From Dehalococcoidia bacterium (GTDB taxonomy: Bacteria > Chloroflexota > Dehalococcoidia > CAUJGQ01), in NCBI GenBank assembly GCA_035310145.1, contig DATGEL010000038.1:1-56101 (forward strand): a DNA stretch of 56,101 nucleotides, in the 5' to 3' direction. The translations under genes were made by a program, and so were the position numbers. Positions 23,324 to 31,168 of this stretch are shown here, in pieces (the first letter of the stretch is position 1; the number at the start of each line of letters is the position of its first letter). The notes below the pieces were generated by a model. It did not search any database, was not told the origin of the DNA, and saw only the letters and a program-made list of their open reading frames with translations.

Positions 23324-23637
23324 CGCGGTGCTCCTCCGGCGGTCACAGGGACCGGTTGTGGTTGTCACTAGTATGACGGATCACGACGGGTGAACATGAC
23401 CGATGGCGAGCGATCGGCCGGCGGCGCCGTTCGAGACGAGGCGAGCGCCCCGGCGGGTCGTGGTCTACCGGATGCAGGATCCGGCGACGGACGCCGCCGA
23501 TGCTGGGCAGGAGGCCTCGCCGCGGCGCAGCCGGTCCGACGCAAGCGAGATGGAAAACCTGGGCGGCTGGTTGCAGATAACCCCAGCCACCCGCCGACGA
23601 AGCGAATTCCGAGCACGAAGCCATGGTCTCCGGCTTA
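23324..23637. other. Gene-free stretch between DUF1801 gene and MITE copy 2
   Basis: About 310 bases without a convincing gene. Several short frames are open but show no family features or ribosome site. The region borders the inverted-repeat element and a sigma-factor scrap, so it is probably decayed sequence. Confidence 0.5.
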
Positions 23638-23719
23638 CGGATGGTTTCAAAGCCCGCTGGCAGGTGAACGGCGTGTGCGGGCGCCGTGGGCCGGACGCAG
23701 GTTTTGAAACCCTGTCTCA
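23638..23719. mobile_element. MITE-like inverted-repeat element, copy 2
   Basis: About 82 bases beginning CGGATGGTTTCAAA and ending GGTTTTGAAACCCTGTCTCA. The ends match copy 1 (ATGGTTTCAAA; TTTTGAAACC) while the middle differs, the pattern expected of a small non-autonomous element family. It abuts a sigma-factor fragment. Confidence 0.7.
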
Positions 23720-23722
23720 AAG

Positions 23723-23835
23723 GGTTCGGCCCTGCTGCTCGTCCTGGACGCGCTGACTCCAGCCGAGCGGGTGGCCTTCGCCCGGCACGATATTGTGGAC
23801 GCGTCGTTCAACCAGATCGCCCCTCGAACCCTCGT
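23723..23835 (+). pseudogene. ECF sigma factor fragment (SigJ/ECF41-like)
   Basis: The frame reads GSALLLVLDALTPAERVAFARHDIVDASFNQIAP, matching sigma region 4 of SigJ-like ECF factors (LLxVLDxLTPAERVAFxLHDxFDxPFDEIA). Nothing before or after it in any frame supplies the rest of region 2 or 4. It begins right next to MITE copy 2, so it is a remnant. Confidence 0.6.
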
Positions 23836-23962
23836 CACCAGAGTCGCGGGAGAGCCGGTATGCCATGGCAAGGTATGCGCCCAACCCAGGTTTCGCAGGC
23901 GAGGTCTGTTCCTTCCCGCGGGGGAGGGTTGTTCGAGGGCTCGCGGTCCTTCTCAGCCCACA

Positions 23963-23982
23963 CCCTTCCCGCTGGGGAAGGG
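23963..23982. terminator. Hairpin downstream of the serine hydrolase gene
   Basis: CCCTTCCC and GGGAAGGG form a perfect 8-bp stem around GCTG. It lies about 40 bases beyond the stop of the minus-strand serine hydrolase and resembles the other G-rich hairpins of the window. Confidence 0.5.
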
Positions 23983-24024
23983 AGACGCACGTTCACGTGC
24001 GGCGGGGTTGGGCCGGTGGCAGGG

Positions 24025-25197
24025 TTAGGCGCCGCGGCCGGCGTAGATCGCCCGCTCGTAGCGGTCGAACAGGCGCATCACCGCCCCGTCGACGAAGGGC
24101 AGAACCTGGGTGAGGATTACACCGGCGATGCCCTTGGTCGGGTCGAGCCAGTAGTACGTGTTGGCGAGTCCTGCCCAGGCGAGGCTGCCGGCGCTGCGTC
24201 CGGTCGGCGCCTCCTCGGTGGTGATCATGTAGCCCAGCCCCCACTTCTTCACCAGGCCAGGGAAGAACTCGGCGTCGTTCGAGAAGGCCGGGTTGGCGGT
24301 CTTCAGCAGGCCGACGTTCAGCTCGCCGGTCTGGTTCTTCGCCATCTCGGCCACCGACTCCGGCCGCAGGATGCGCGCCCCGTTGAAGCTGCCCTCGTGC
24401 AGCAACGCCTGCAAAAAGGTCAGGTAGTCAGGCCCGGTCGAGTAGAGGCCGCCGCCGCCCATGAAGAACTCGGGCTCCTGCGGCAGCTCGAAGGGAATCG
24501 CGGTCAGCGAGCCGTCGGGGTTGCGCGCGTGCATGCCGGCCAGCCGCTCGCGCTGCGCCGCGCCGATCACGAAGCCGCTGTCGTTCATGCCCAGCGGCTC
24601 GAAGATGTGGGCGCGCAGATACCCGTCAAGCCGCTGCCCGCTCGCCGCCTCCACGGCCTTGCCCGCCCAGTCGATGTTGATGCCGTACTCCCAGCGCTCG
24701 CCCGGGTCGAAGACCAGCGGCGTGCTCAGCGCGGCGTTCTTGCACTCGGCGATGCCGGGCAGGCCGGCGTGCTCGACATAGCGTGCCATCTCGGCGTTCC
24801 AGATGTCGTAGCAGAAGCCGGCGGTGTGCGAGAGCAACCGCCGCAGCGTGATCGGCCGCCTGGCCGGGCGCAGCCGCGGCGCCCCCTGCGCGTCGAAGCC
24901 TTCGAGCACCTGCGGCGCAGCCAGTTGCGGCAGGAGCGTGCCCAGCGGCTCATCCAGGCTGAGCTTGCCCTGCTCGACGAGCTGCATCGCCGCGGCCGAG
25001 GTGATCGCCTTGGTCATGGAGGCGATCCAGAAGACGGTGTCGGGCGTCATCGGCGCGTCCTGCCCGAGGGTGCGCGTGCCGAAAGCGCCTTCGTAGATGA
25101 CGCCGCCGCGATCGGCGGCCAGGGCGACGACGCCCGCCACCTCGCCCGCTTTGACCGCCTGTTCGAGCGCCTGATCCGCCGTCGTCCCGGTGACCAT
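24025..25197 (-). CDS. Serine hydrolase, class C beta-lactamase/EstB-like
   Basis: A 390-residue penicillin-binding-fold esterase. It starts MVTGTTADQALEQAVKAGEVAG; GAGGGGG precedes. The nucleophile motif is S60-M-T-K63, the second Tyr motif is WEYGINIDWAG near 170, and LLSHTAGFCYDIWN is the usual flank. The C-terminal KTG box of true beta-lactamases is replaced by WAGLANTYYW, as in EstB-type esterases. There is no signal peptide, which also favours a cytoplasmic esterase over a beta-lactamase. Confidence 0.9.
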   Translation of the reverse strand: MVTGTTADQALEQAVKAGEVAGVVALAADRGGVIYEGAFGTRTLGQDAPMTPDTVFWIASMTKAITSAAAMQLVEQGKLSLDEPLGTLLPQLAAPQVLEGFDAQGAPRLRPARRPITLRRLLSHTAGFCYDIWNAEMARYVEHAGLPGIAECKNAALSTPLVFDPGERWEYGINIDWAGKAVEAASGQRLDGYLRAHIFEPLGMNDSGFVIGAAQRERLAGMHARNPDGSLTAIPFELPQEPEFFMGGGGLYSTGPDYLTFLQALLHEGSFNGARILRPESVAEMAKNQTGELNVGLLKTANPAFSNDAEFFPGLVKKWGLGYMITTEEAPTGRSAGSLAWAGLANTYYWLDPTKGIAGVILTQVLPFVDGAVMRLFDRYERAIYAGRGA

Positions 25198-25336
25198 GCC
25201 TCGCCCCCTCTGCGCACGCTCAGCGCCTGCCGCGGCGTTCCGACCGCCGCGGGCAAAGCGTTACGGTGCATCATGCGCCGCCGCTGGGCGGTATGCAAGG
25301 CGTGCAGGAGGCAGAAAGAGAGCGGGACGATCCGGG

Positions 25337-26431
25337 CTAGCGCACGCTGGCCGGCTGCTTGAGCCGGGGCATCACCTCCGTGGCAAAGAGGCGGATCGAT
25401 TCGAGGATCTTCTCGTGCGGCGTGCGGGCGCCCTGCATGAACAGCATGATCTCGTCCACGCCCGCGTCGATCTGCCGGTTGATCACGCGGGCGCAGGTCT
25501 CGGGGCTGCCGATGCAGGCCTGGTCCATCTCGACCAGCTCTTTCATCGAGTGCTCTTCGCGCTGCTGCATGCGCAGCCTGAAGCTCTCGATGATGTATTC
25601 GTAGGTGGGCGGCGGCGTGCCCTCGATCCAGGGGGCGAAGAGGCCGCCCACCTGCGTGTTGAACAGGTTGTAGTTGTACTCCTGGACGTCGATCGCCTCT
25701 TCGTCCGTTGGCAGGCAGAGGGCGACGCGCAGCACGGCGAAGCGGTCGTTGATCACGCTCGTCGCCGGCTTGGCGTGCTTCAGCGCCTCGCGGTAGACCT
25801 TCACGTAGTTGTCGCTGTGGTGGTCGCTGATGCCGAAGCCGAGCACGCCGAGGCCGTGCTCGCCCGCGAACTCGATGCTGGAGGGCTGGGTGGAGGCGAC
25901 CCACATCGGCGGGTGCGGCTGCTGCACCGGCTTGGGCGTGATCTTGCGCCGCGGAATGCGGATCAGGTCGCTCTCGTACTCGAACTCGTCCTGCACCCAC
26001 ATGCGCGGGATGATCTGCATCGCCTCGGCCCATTGCCGCTGCGTGATCGCCGGGTCGACGTCGAACCCTTCCAATTCCTCCTGTGAAGTGGCGCGGCCGC
26101 CGCCGAATTCGACGCGCCCGTTGGAGAGGATGTCGAGCGTGGCGATCCGCTCAGCGGCGCGGATGGGGTGATTGATCCGATACGGCAGGTGCATGATCGC
26201 GTGGCCCAGGCGCAGCCGCGTCGTGCGCTGCGAGAGGGCGGCGAGGAAGACCTCGGGGCAGGACAGGCTGGAATAGCCGGGCAGGAAGTGGTGCTCGACG
26301 CACCAGACGCCCTGGAAGCCGACCTGGTCGGCGAGGATGCACTGCTCGATCGCCTCGTTGAAGCGCTGCTGCACGGCGCCGGGCGCGTTGGGATCGTCGG
26401 TCGTCAACTCGTAGAACAGCGACAGTTTCAT
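25337..26431 (-). CDS. LLM class flavin-dependent oxidoreductase (long type)
   Basis: A 364-residue luciferase-like monooxygenase starting MKLSLFYELTTDDPNAPG, with GAGGAGG upstream; in-frame codons before that look non-coding. VWCVEHHFLPGYSSLSCPEVFLAAL, AERIATLDILSNGRVEFGGGRATSQEELEGF and QPHPPMWVASTQPSSIEFAGEHGLG are typical. It resembles the gene at 429-1559 in length and motif order. A good promoter lies just upstream. Confidence 0.9.
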   Translation of the reverse strand: MKLSLFYELTTDDPNAPGAVQQRFNEAIEQCILADQVGFQGVWCVEHHFLPGYSSLSCPEVFLAALSQRTTRLRLGHAIMHLPYRINHPIRAAERIATLDILSNGRVEFGGGRATSQEELEGFDVDPAITQRQWAEAMQIIPRMWVQDEFEYESDLIRIPRRKITPKPVQQPHPPMWVASTQPSSIEFAGEHGLGVLGFGISDHHSDNYVKVYREALKHAKPATSVINDRFAVLRVALCLPTDEEAIDVQEYNYNLFNTQVGGLFAPWIEGTPPPTYEYIIESFRLRMQQREEHSMKELVEMDQACIGSPETCARVINRQIDAGVDEIMLFMQGARTPHEKILESIRLFATEVMPRLKQPASVR

Positions 26432-26451
26432 GAGCCGCCCTCCTCGCCGGG

Positions 26452-26480
26452 AATCTACCGCGGCGGTGCGCACTTGTCAA
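26452..26480 (-). promoter_or_regulatory. Candidate promoter for the LLM gene at 25337
   Basis: On the minus strand, TTGACA (26480-26475) and TAGATT (26457-26452) are separated by exactly 17 bases. The start codon is about 20 bases beyond the -10, leaving a very short leader that still holds the GAGGAGG ribosome site. Confidence 0.45.
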
Positions 26481-26777
26481 CGCCAATTCCGCCAGCGCTT
26501 GCACATGCAATGCGCAACTGATTGGCGCGATCCGCATCGCGATCTAAACTCTACGCCAGAACTGTTGCCGTGGCGAGCGCAGCCACGGGCTGGTGGAGAC
26601 GTTGATCGCCGTGATCGCCGCGCCTGACGGCAGCGCGCTGTCGGCCTTGCAGCGGCGCTTGTTGGTCGGACTGCCCGGCCGTCCGGAGGCGCCTTCCGCG
26701 CCGGCGCGCTGCCGCTGTTCTACGGGGATTATGTGCCGCGGCAGTGAGCGGCGAAAACCTTCGCAGGAGGGCGCGCG
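26481..26777. other. Spacer between divergent LLM genes, possible gene scrap
   Basis: No full gene. A plus-strand frame reads IAVIAAPDGSALSALQRRLLVGLPG and, after a shift, RAGALPLFYGDYVPRQ then stop. This looks like the end of a decayed protein but no family was recognised. Confidence 0.35.
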
Positions 26778-27707
26778 GTGCGGTTCGGGTTCAGCCTCTT
26801 CCCCTTCACACGCTTTGCCGGCGCGGCCGAGCTGGCCGCCGTGGCGAAGCTGGGCGACGAGCTGGGCTTCGACGCCGTGCTGCTGCCCGAGCACCTGCTG
26901 CCGCCGCGCTGGCCCGACGCCGACCTCACGACCAAGTACTGGTTCGACCTGCCGGCGCTGGCCGCATACCTGGCCGCCGTCACGGAGCGCATCCGCTTTC
27001 TCACCGGCGTGATCGTCGTGCCCTACCATCAGCCGGTGGCGCTTGCGAAGGCGCTGGCCACGCTCGACGTGCTCTCCAACGGCCGCCTCTCCTGCGGCGT
27101 GGGCGCGGGCTGGATGCGGGCCGAGTTCCGCCGCCTCGGCATCCCCTTCGAGGAGCGCGGCGCGATCACCGACGAATACCTGCGGGCGATGCAGGAGCTG
27201 TGGACGAGCGAGGCGCCCGCCTTTCATGGCCGCTACGTCTCCTTCGAGGATGTCAGTTTCTTCCCCCGGCCCGTGCAGCAGCCGTCGATTCCGTTGTACA
27301 TCGGCGGCACGGGGCCGCGGCCGTTTCGCCGGGTGGCCGAGCTGGGCGACGGCTGGTTGCCGATGACGGGCACGCCGGCAGCGGTCGCGGCGGGCGTCGC
27401 GCAGATTCGGCGGCAGCTGCTCGCGCTGGGCCGCGATCCGGCCGGACTCTGGGTCGGCTGCACGGGCCTCAGCCTCGGCGTCGACGCGGAGGTGCAGGCC
27501 ATGCGCCGGCATGTCGTTGGCGGCGGCAGCACACGTAGCCGCGAAGCGCGGCCGCTGCGCGATCGCGACGAGATCGTCGCCGCCGTGCAGGAGTACGCCG
27601 CCGCCGGCGTGACCTTTCTTTCTGTTGGCTTCGCCTGGCAGAACGCGCGCGAGCTGATGCACGGCCTGGAGCGCTTCGCCCGCGATCTGCTGCCCGCCTG
27701 CCGCTGA
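26778..27707 (+). CDS. F420-dependent LLM class oxidoreductase
   Basis: A 309-residue luciferase-like protein with a GTG start (RFGFSLFPFTRFAG) preceded by AGGAGG. FDAVLLPEHLLPPRWPDADLTTKYWFDLPALAAYLAA, RFLTGVIVVPYHQPVALAKALATLDVLSNGRLSCGVGAGWMRAEFRRLG and FHGRYVSFEDVSFFPRPVQQPSIPLYIGGTGPRPFRRVAELGDGWLP are the family hallmarks. It is in the same subgroup as the gene at 21806-22645. Confidence 0.9.
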   Translation: MRFGFSLFPFTRFAGAAELAAVAKLGDELGFDAVLLPEHLLPPRWPDADLTTKYWFDLPALAAYLAAVTERIRFLTGVIVVPYHQPVALAKALATLDVLSNGRLSCGVGAGWMRAEFRRLGIPFEERGAITDEYLRAMQELWTSEAPAFHGRYVSFEDVSFFPRPVQQPSIPLYIGGTGPRPFRRVAELGDGWLPMTGTPAAVAAGVAQIRRQLLALGRDPAGLWVGCTGLSLGVDAEVQAMRRHVVGGGSTRSREARPLRDRDEIVAAVQEYAAAGVTFLSVGFAWQNARELMHGLERFARDLLPACR

Positions 27708-28031
27708 GGCCGTCGCGCCGGGGCTGCGGCATTAAGTCCAATCCCGAACCGCTCGACATATTACGGCAGATGGCCGGGCCGTTTCCGCCGGTAGCATGAG
27801 AGATCGGACGGTCGAGAGCGACACGCCGCCGGTGTAAGCAATCTCACGCCACCGGTGTCAGCGATCGCACTCATTCCGGCGCGGCGCTGCGTTTAGCTAA
27901 TGGTATGAGTTTGGCTCGGCGGATTAGTGCCGGGCGCAAACCGCCCGCGATAGGCTGAAGGTGACGGGAGCGTTTCGCGGGGACGGCGTGCAAACGGGCG
28001 CGCCGGCGGCGCCTCCCGAGGAGACGGTACG
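27708..28031 (+). other. 324-bp intergenic region with a 24-bp direct repeat
   Basis: No gene seen. Two adjacent copies of a motif (27824-27847 and 27847-27870) share CCGGTGT-AGC-ATC-CAC with a few changes and have the spacing of two helical turns. They lie about 160 bases before the response-regulator start and could be a tandem operator. Confidence 0.45.
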
Positions 28032-28664
28032 GTGAGCAGGAACGGCGGTCCGGGTGGCGGCAGGCAGGGAGTCTCACGCCTGGCGGCGATGGTCTTGCGG
28101 CAATACGGCGAACACCCCGGACGTGCACTGACGGAAGCGGAGATCGGCTCTCTGGCAGGCGTCGATCTCGGCGAGGCCCGGCAACTCATCGCCTGGCTCG
28201 AGCGGGCCGGCCTGCTGGAACCGGCGCCTTGCAACGGGCAGCCCGCGCTGGTGCTGGCCGATCCGTCCGAGCAGCGGCGGCTGCGCCCGCGCCCGCTGCT
28301 GCTGCTGGTCGAAGACCACGCCTCGATCGCCGGCATGACCGAAGCCGTGCTCACCAGCGAGGGCTACAACGTCGTGCTGGTGCGCAATCCGCTTGAGGCG
28401 CACGTGATCCTGCGGGTGGTCGCCTTTGACGTGATCCTCACCGACAGCTTCAGCCCTACGATCGACCTCGCCGCGCGCGTGCTGGCGCCGCTGCTGCGCC
28501 GCTCGGCGGGCACGCCGGTGGTGCTGTTCACCGCGCATCACTGGAACCCGGAGCGCGTGCACGCCGAAGGCTTCACCGAGATCATCACCAAGCCCTTCGA
28601 TATCGACGGGCTGCTGGGCCGCCTCGATCAGCTCTGCGCCTTCCACCGCACCGCCAGCGCGTAA
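28032..28664 (+). CDS. Winged-helix plus receiver-domain regulator
   Basis: A 210-residue protein starting GTG (SRNGGPGGGRQGVSR), with GAGGAGA upstream. Residues 15-80 look like a small helix-turn-helix (LTEAEIGSLAGVDLGEARQLIAWLERAGLLEP). Residues 88-205 are a response-regulator receiver: acidic pair E94-D95, phospho-acceptor D138 in DVILTDS, T167 and K187 in TKPFD. The order, DNA-binding first and receiver last, is the reverse of typical regulators. No histidine kinase is adjacent; the nearest is at 52776. Confidence 0.8.
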   Translation: MSRNGGPGGGRQGVSRLAAMVLRQYGEHPGRALTEAEIGSLAGVDLGEARQLIAWLERAGLLEPAPCNGQPALVLADPSEQRRLRPRPLLLLVEDHASIAGMTEAVLTSEGYNVVLVRNPLEAHVILRVVAFDVILTDSFSPTIDLAARVLAPLLRRSAGTPVVLFTAHHWNPERVHAEGFTEIITKPFDIDGLLGRLDQLCAFHRTASA

Positions 28665-28739
28665 ACCGGCTGCGCGGTTCGCCCACGGTTGCGTGGCCTG
28701 TGCTATCATCAGGACAAACGTTCTGAGCGTGGGTGCACC

Positions 28740-29075
28740 GTGTCTGCCGATCCGCGGCCGTCGTCCGAGGCGCTGGAGTGCGCCGAGGCGCTGTACGCCT
28801 TGCTGGCGCAGGACGCCGCCTTCATACGTGTGCGCCGCCTCTGGGAGATCGACTGGAGCGAGGCGGAGGCAACGGTCGAAGGCGTGGGTCTGGCACGGCT
28901 GATGCGGCACGAGGCGCGGAAGCTGCTGCCCTTGCTCGAAGGCGCCGGCATCGCCTGGGCGGACGTGGCCGACGCGATCCGCTGGACGGAGCGTCACGAC
29001 ACGCTGGCGCAGACGGCGCTCTGGTGGCTGGGCCAGATCGCCGCCGATCCGGCGCTCGCGAGCCGCTCTTCATGA
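28740..29075 (+). CDS. Hypothetical protein
   Basis: A 111-residue soluble, acidic, mostly helical protein starting with GTG (SADPRPSSEALECAEALYALL). WEIDWSEAEATVEGVGLARLMRHEARKLLPLLEG and WWLGQIAADPAL are its recognisable parts but match no family I know. The ribosome site is weak. Codon use is like neighbouring genes. It lies between the receiver regulator and the M20 peptidase on the same strand. Confidence 0.55.
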   Translation: MSADPRPSSEALECAEALYALLAQDAAFIRVRRLWEIDWSEAEATVEGVGLARLMRHEARKLLPLLEGAGIAWADVADAIRWTERHDTLAQTALWWLGQIAADPALASRSS

Positions 29076-29141
29076 GATGAGGCTCCGCCCGCAACGCGGT
29101 ACGCTGTGTTGCGGCAGCCGAATTCACCTCCGGAGCAGGCC

Positions 29142-30476
29142 ATGACCAGCAGTCCCGCGCGCCCGGCGATCGACTGGCCGGCAATTCAGGCCGAAGCGCT
29201 CGACCACTTCGTCCGATACCTGCGCATTCCCTCGGTCAATCCGCCGGGCAACGAGGCGCCCGCGGCCCGTTTCCTCGGCGGCGTCATCGAGGCGGCCGGC
29301 GTGCCCTGCGAGTATATCGAAACGCAGCCCAACCGCGAGGTGGTCGTGGCGCGGCTGCGCGGCGACGGCAGCAAGGGCACGCTGATGCTTTGCAACCACA
29401 GCGACGTGGTGCCGGTGGAAGAGCAGTTCTGGGACGTGCCCGCCTTCGAGGGCCTGGTGCGTGACGGCTTCGTCTACGGCCGCGGCGCGGTGGATATGAA
29501 GGGCGCGGGCATCATGCAGCTGACGGCCTTCCTGTTGCTCGCCCGCCATCGTGTGCCGCTGGCGCGCGACCTCGTCTTCTGCGCCGTGCCGGACGAAGAA
29601 GCGGGCGGCCGCTGGGGCATGCAGTGGCTCTGCGAGCAGCGGCCCGATCTCGTCGACGTCGAGTACGAGCTGAACGAGGGCGGCATGGGCATGGACCGGG
29701 TGATGGGCAGGCCGGCGCGCCTGATCACCGTGGCCGTGACGGAGAAGAAGATCTGCGGCCTGCGCCTGCGCGCCGTGGGCAAGCCCGGCCACGGCAGCGT
29801 GCCGCACTTCGACAACAGCCTCGTGCATCTTTCCCGCGCCATCGCCCGCCTGGCCGACTGGGAGCGGGCGCCGCGCCTCACGCCCGTCGTCGCCGAGTAT
29901 CTGCGCCGCCTGGCCGATGCCGGCCTGGTGGAGGCGCCGGACGGCGACCTGGAGCGGGCGCTGCCCGGGCTGGCCGCCTCGCACCCGCGTCAGGCGGCGA
30001 TGTACATCAATACGCTGAATGCGACGACGTTCCATTCCGGCATCAAGATCAACGTCATTCCGGCCCTGAGCGAGGCGACGCTCGACTGCCGCCTGTTGCC
30101 CGACCAGGACCCCGAGGAGTGGCGCCAACAGGTGATCGCGCGCATCGACGATCCGCGCATCGAGGTCGAGTTTGCCCAGTTCCGCGGCGATACGGTCGCC
30201 AACGACTGGAACACGGAGCTGTTCCGTGTGATCCAGCAGGTGGTGAGCGAGGCGATGGAGGACGCGATCGTTACGCCGGTAATGACGGTGGGCGGCACGG
30301 ACAACCGCTTCCTGCGCGAGCGCGGCGTTCCGGCCTACGGCTTCATCCCCGCGCTGCTCTCGCCGGAGGAGCTGGCCGGCTTCCACGGCAACAACGAGAA
30401 GCTCAGCCTGGAGAACTTCAATCTCGGCTGCGAGCTGACCTACGAGGTCGTGCGCCGCTTTTGCGCCTCCGGCTAA
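29142..30476 (+). CDS. M20 family metallopeptidase (ArgE/DapE/acetylornithine deacetylase-like)
   Basis: A 444-residue zinc amidohydrolase starting MTSSPARPAIDWPAIQAEALD, with GGAG upstream. Metal-site features: H86 in LMLCNHSDVV, D118 in GRGAVDMKGAG, and the catalytic/metal pair E152-E153 in VPDEEAGG. The lid domain includes GKPGHGSVPHFDNSLVHL with INVIPALSEATLDCRLLP. The family hydrolyses N-acyl or peptide bonds of small amino acid derivatives. A peptide role would suit the Dpp-type transporters, which is inference. Confidence 0.92.
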   Translation: MTSSPARPAIDWPAIQAEALDHFVRYLRIPSVNPPGNEAPAARFLGGVIEAAGVPCEYIETQPNREVVVARLRGDGSKGTLMLCNHSDVVPVEEQFWDVPAFEGLVRDGFVYGRGAVDMKGAGIMQLTAFLLLARHRVPLARDLVFCAVPDEEAGGRWGMQWLCEQRPDLVDVEYELNEGGMGMDRVMGRPARLITVAVTEKKICGLRLRAVGKPGHGSVPHFDNSLVHLSRAIARLADWERAPRLTPVVAEYLRRLADAGLVEAPDGDLERALPGLAASHPRQAAMYINTLNATTFHSGIKINVIPALSEATLDCRLLPDQDPEEWRQQVIARIDDPRIEVEFAQFRGDTVANDWNTELFRVIQQVVSEAMEDAIVTPVMTVGGTDNRFLRERGVPAYGFIPALLSPEELAGFHGNNEKLSLENFNLGCELTYEVVRRFCASG

Positions 30477-30490
30477 GGGCCGGCCGGCCC
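30477..30490. terminator. Self-complementary GC palindrome between convergent stops
   Basis: GGGCCGGCCGGCCC fills the gap between the M20 peptidase stop and the FHA-protein stop. It can fold into a short hairpin for both strands. No T-tract. Confidence 0.3.
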
Positions 30491-30491
30491 A

Positions 30492-31112
30492 CTACTCCGT
30501 CACCAGCTTGTAGCCCATGCCGCGCACCGTTTGCAGGCGCTGTGGTTTGCCCGGCTCCGTCTCGATCTTGCCGCGCAGGCGGAAGATGAGCTGGTCGATG
30601 TTGTAGTCGCCCACGGCGCCGTTGTACTCGGGCCAGACGTGGCTCGCCAGCTCTTCTTTGCGCACCAGCCCGCCGCCGCGGCGGTGCAGCAGCTCGACGG
30701 CCAGGTACTCCTTCGCCGTCAGGCTCACCTGCTTGCCGTTCACCCAGACCTCGGCGCGGCCGGGATCCACGCGAATCGAGGCGAACGGCGTGCCCTCCGG
30801 CTGCCAGGGCACCGTTTCGTCCGCCTGGTCGAAGCGCAGCGTGTGGCCGGGCAGACCGATCAGGTCTCGGTGGCGCAGCGGTTCGGGCCGCGTGATGCGC
30901 CGGCCGTTCAGATAGGTGCCATTGCGGCTGCCGAGGTCGCGCAGCACGTAGCCCTGGTCCTCGAAGCTGATGCGCGCGTGTTGACGTGAGATGCGGTCGT
31001 CCGGCAGCACGATCTCGCAGGTCTCGTCGCGGCCCAGCGTCGTGCCGGCCGGCTTGAGCTGGTGAATGCTCGCCGTGCCCTCGGCGCGTTGTGCGATCAG
31101 CCGTGCCGTCAT
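30492..31112 (-). CDS. FHA domain plus OmpR-type winged-helix protein
   Basis: A 206-residue fusion starting MTARLIAQRAEGTASIHQ, with GAGGG upstream. Residues 20-90 are an FHA domain: TTLGRDETCEIVLPDD, ISRQHARISF and GSRNGTYLNGRRI keep the phosphothreonine-binding Gly-Arg, Ser-Arg, His and Asn-Gly residues. Residues 110-206 are a Trans_reg_C winged helix (VSLTAKEYLAVELLHRRGG, YNIDQLIFRLRGKIE, LQTVRGMGYKLV). So it likely binds DNA and docks to a phosphorylated partner, for which the kinase-like protein 56 bases upstream is the obvious candidate. Confidence 0.92.
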   Translation of the reverse strand: MTARLIAQRAEGTASIHQLKPAGTTLGRDETCEIVLPDDRISRQHARISFEDQGYVLRDLGSRNGTYLNGRRITRPEPLRHRDLIGLPGHTLRFDQADETVPWQPEGTPFASIRVDPGRAEVWVNGKQVSLTAKEYLAVELLHRRGGGLVRKEELASHVWPEYNGAVGDYNIDQLIFRLRGKIETEPGKPQRLQTVRGMGYKLVTE

Positions 31113-31168
31113 GCAGCCGCCCTCACCATTCGCGGCGCGCCGGGCGCCGGCGTACGTTGGGCAGCGAT

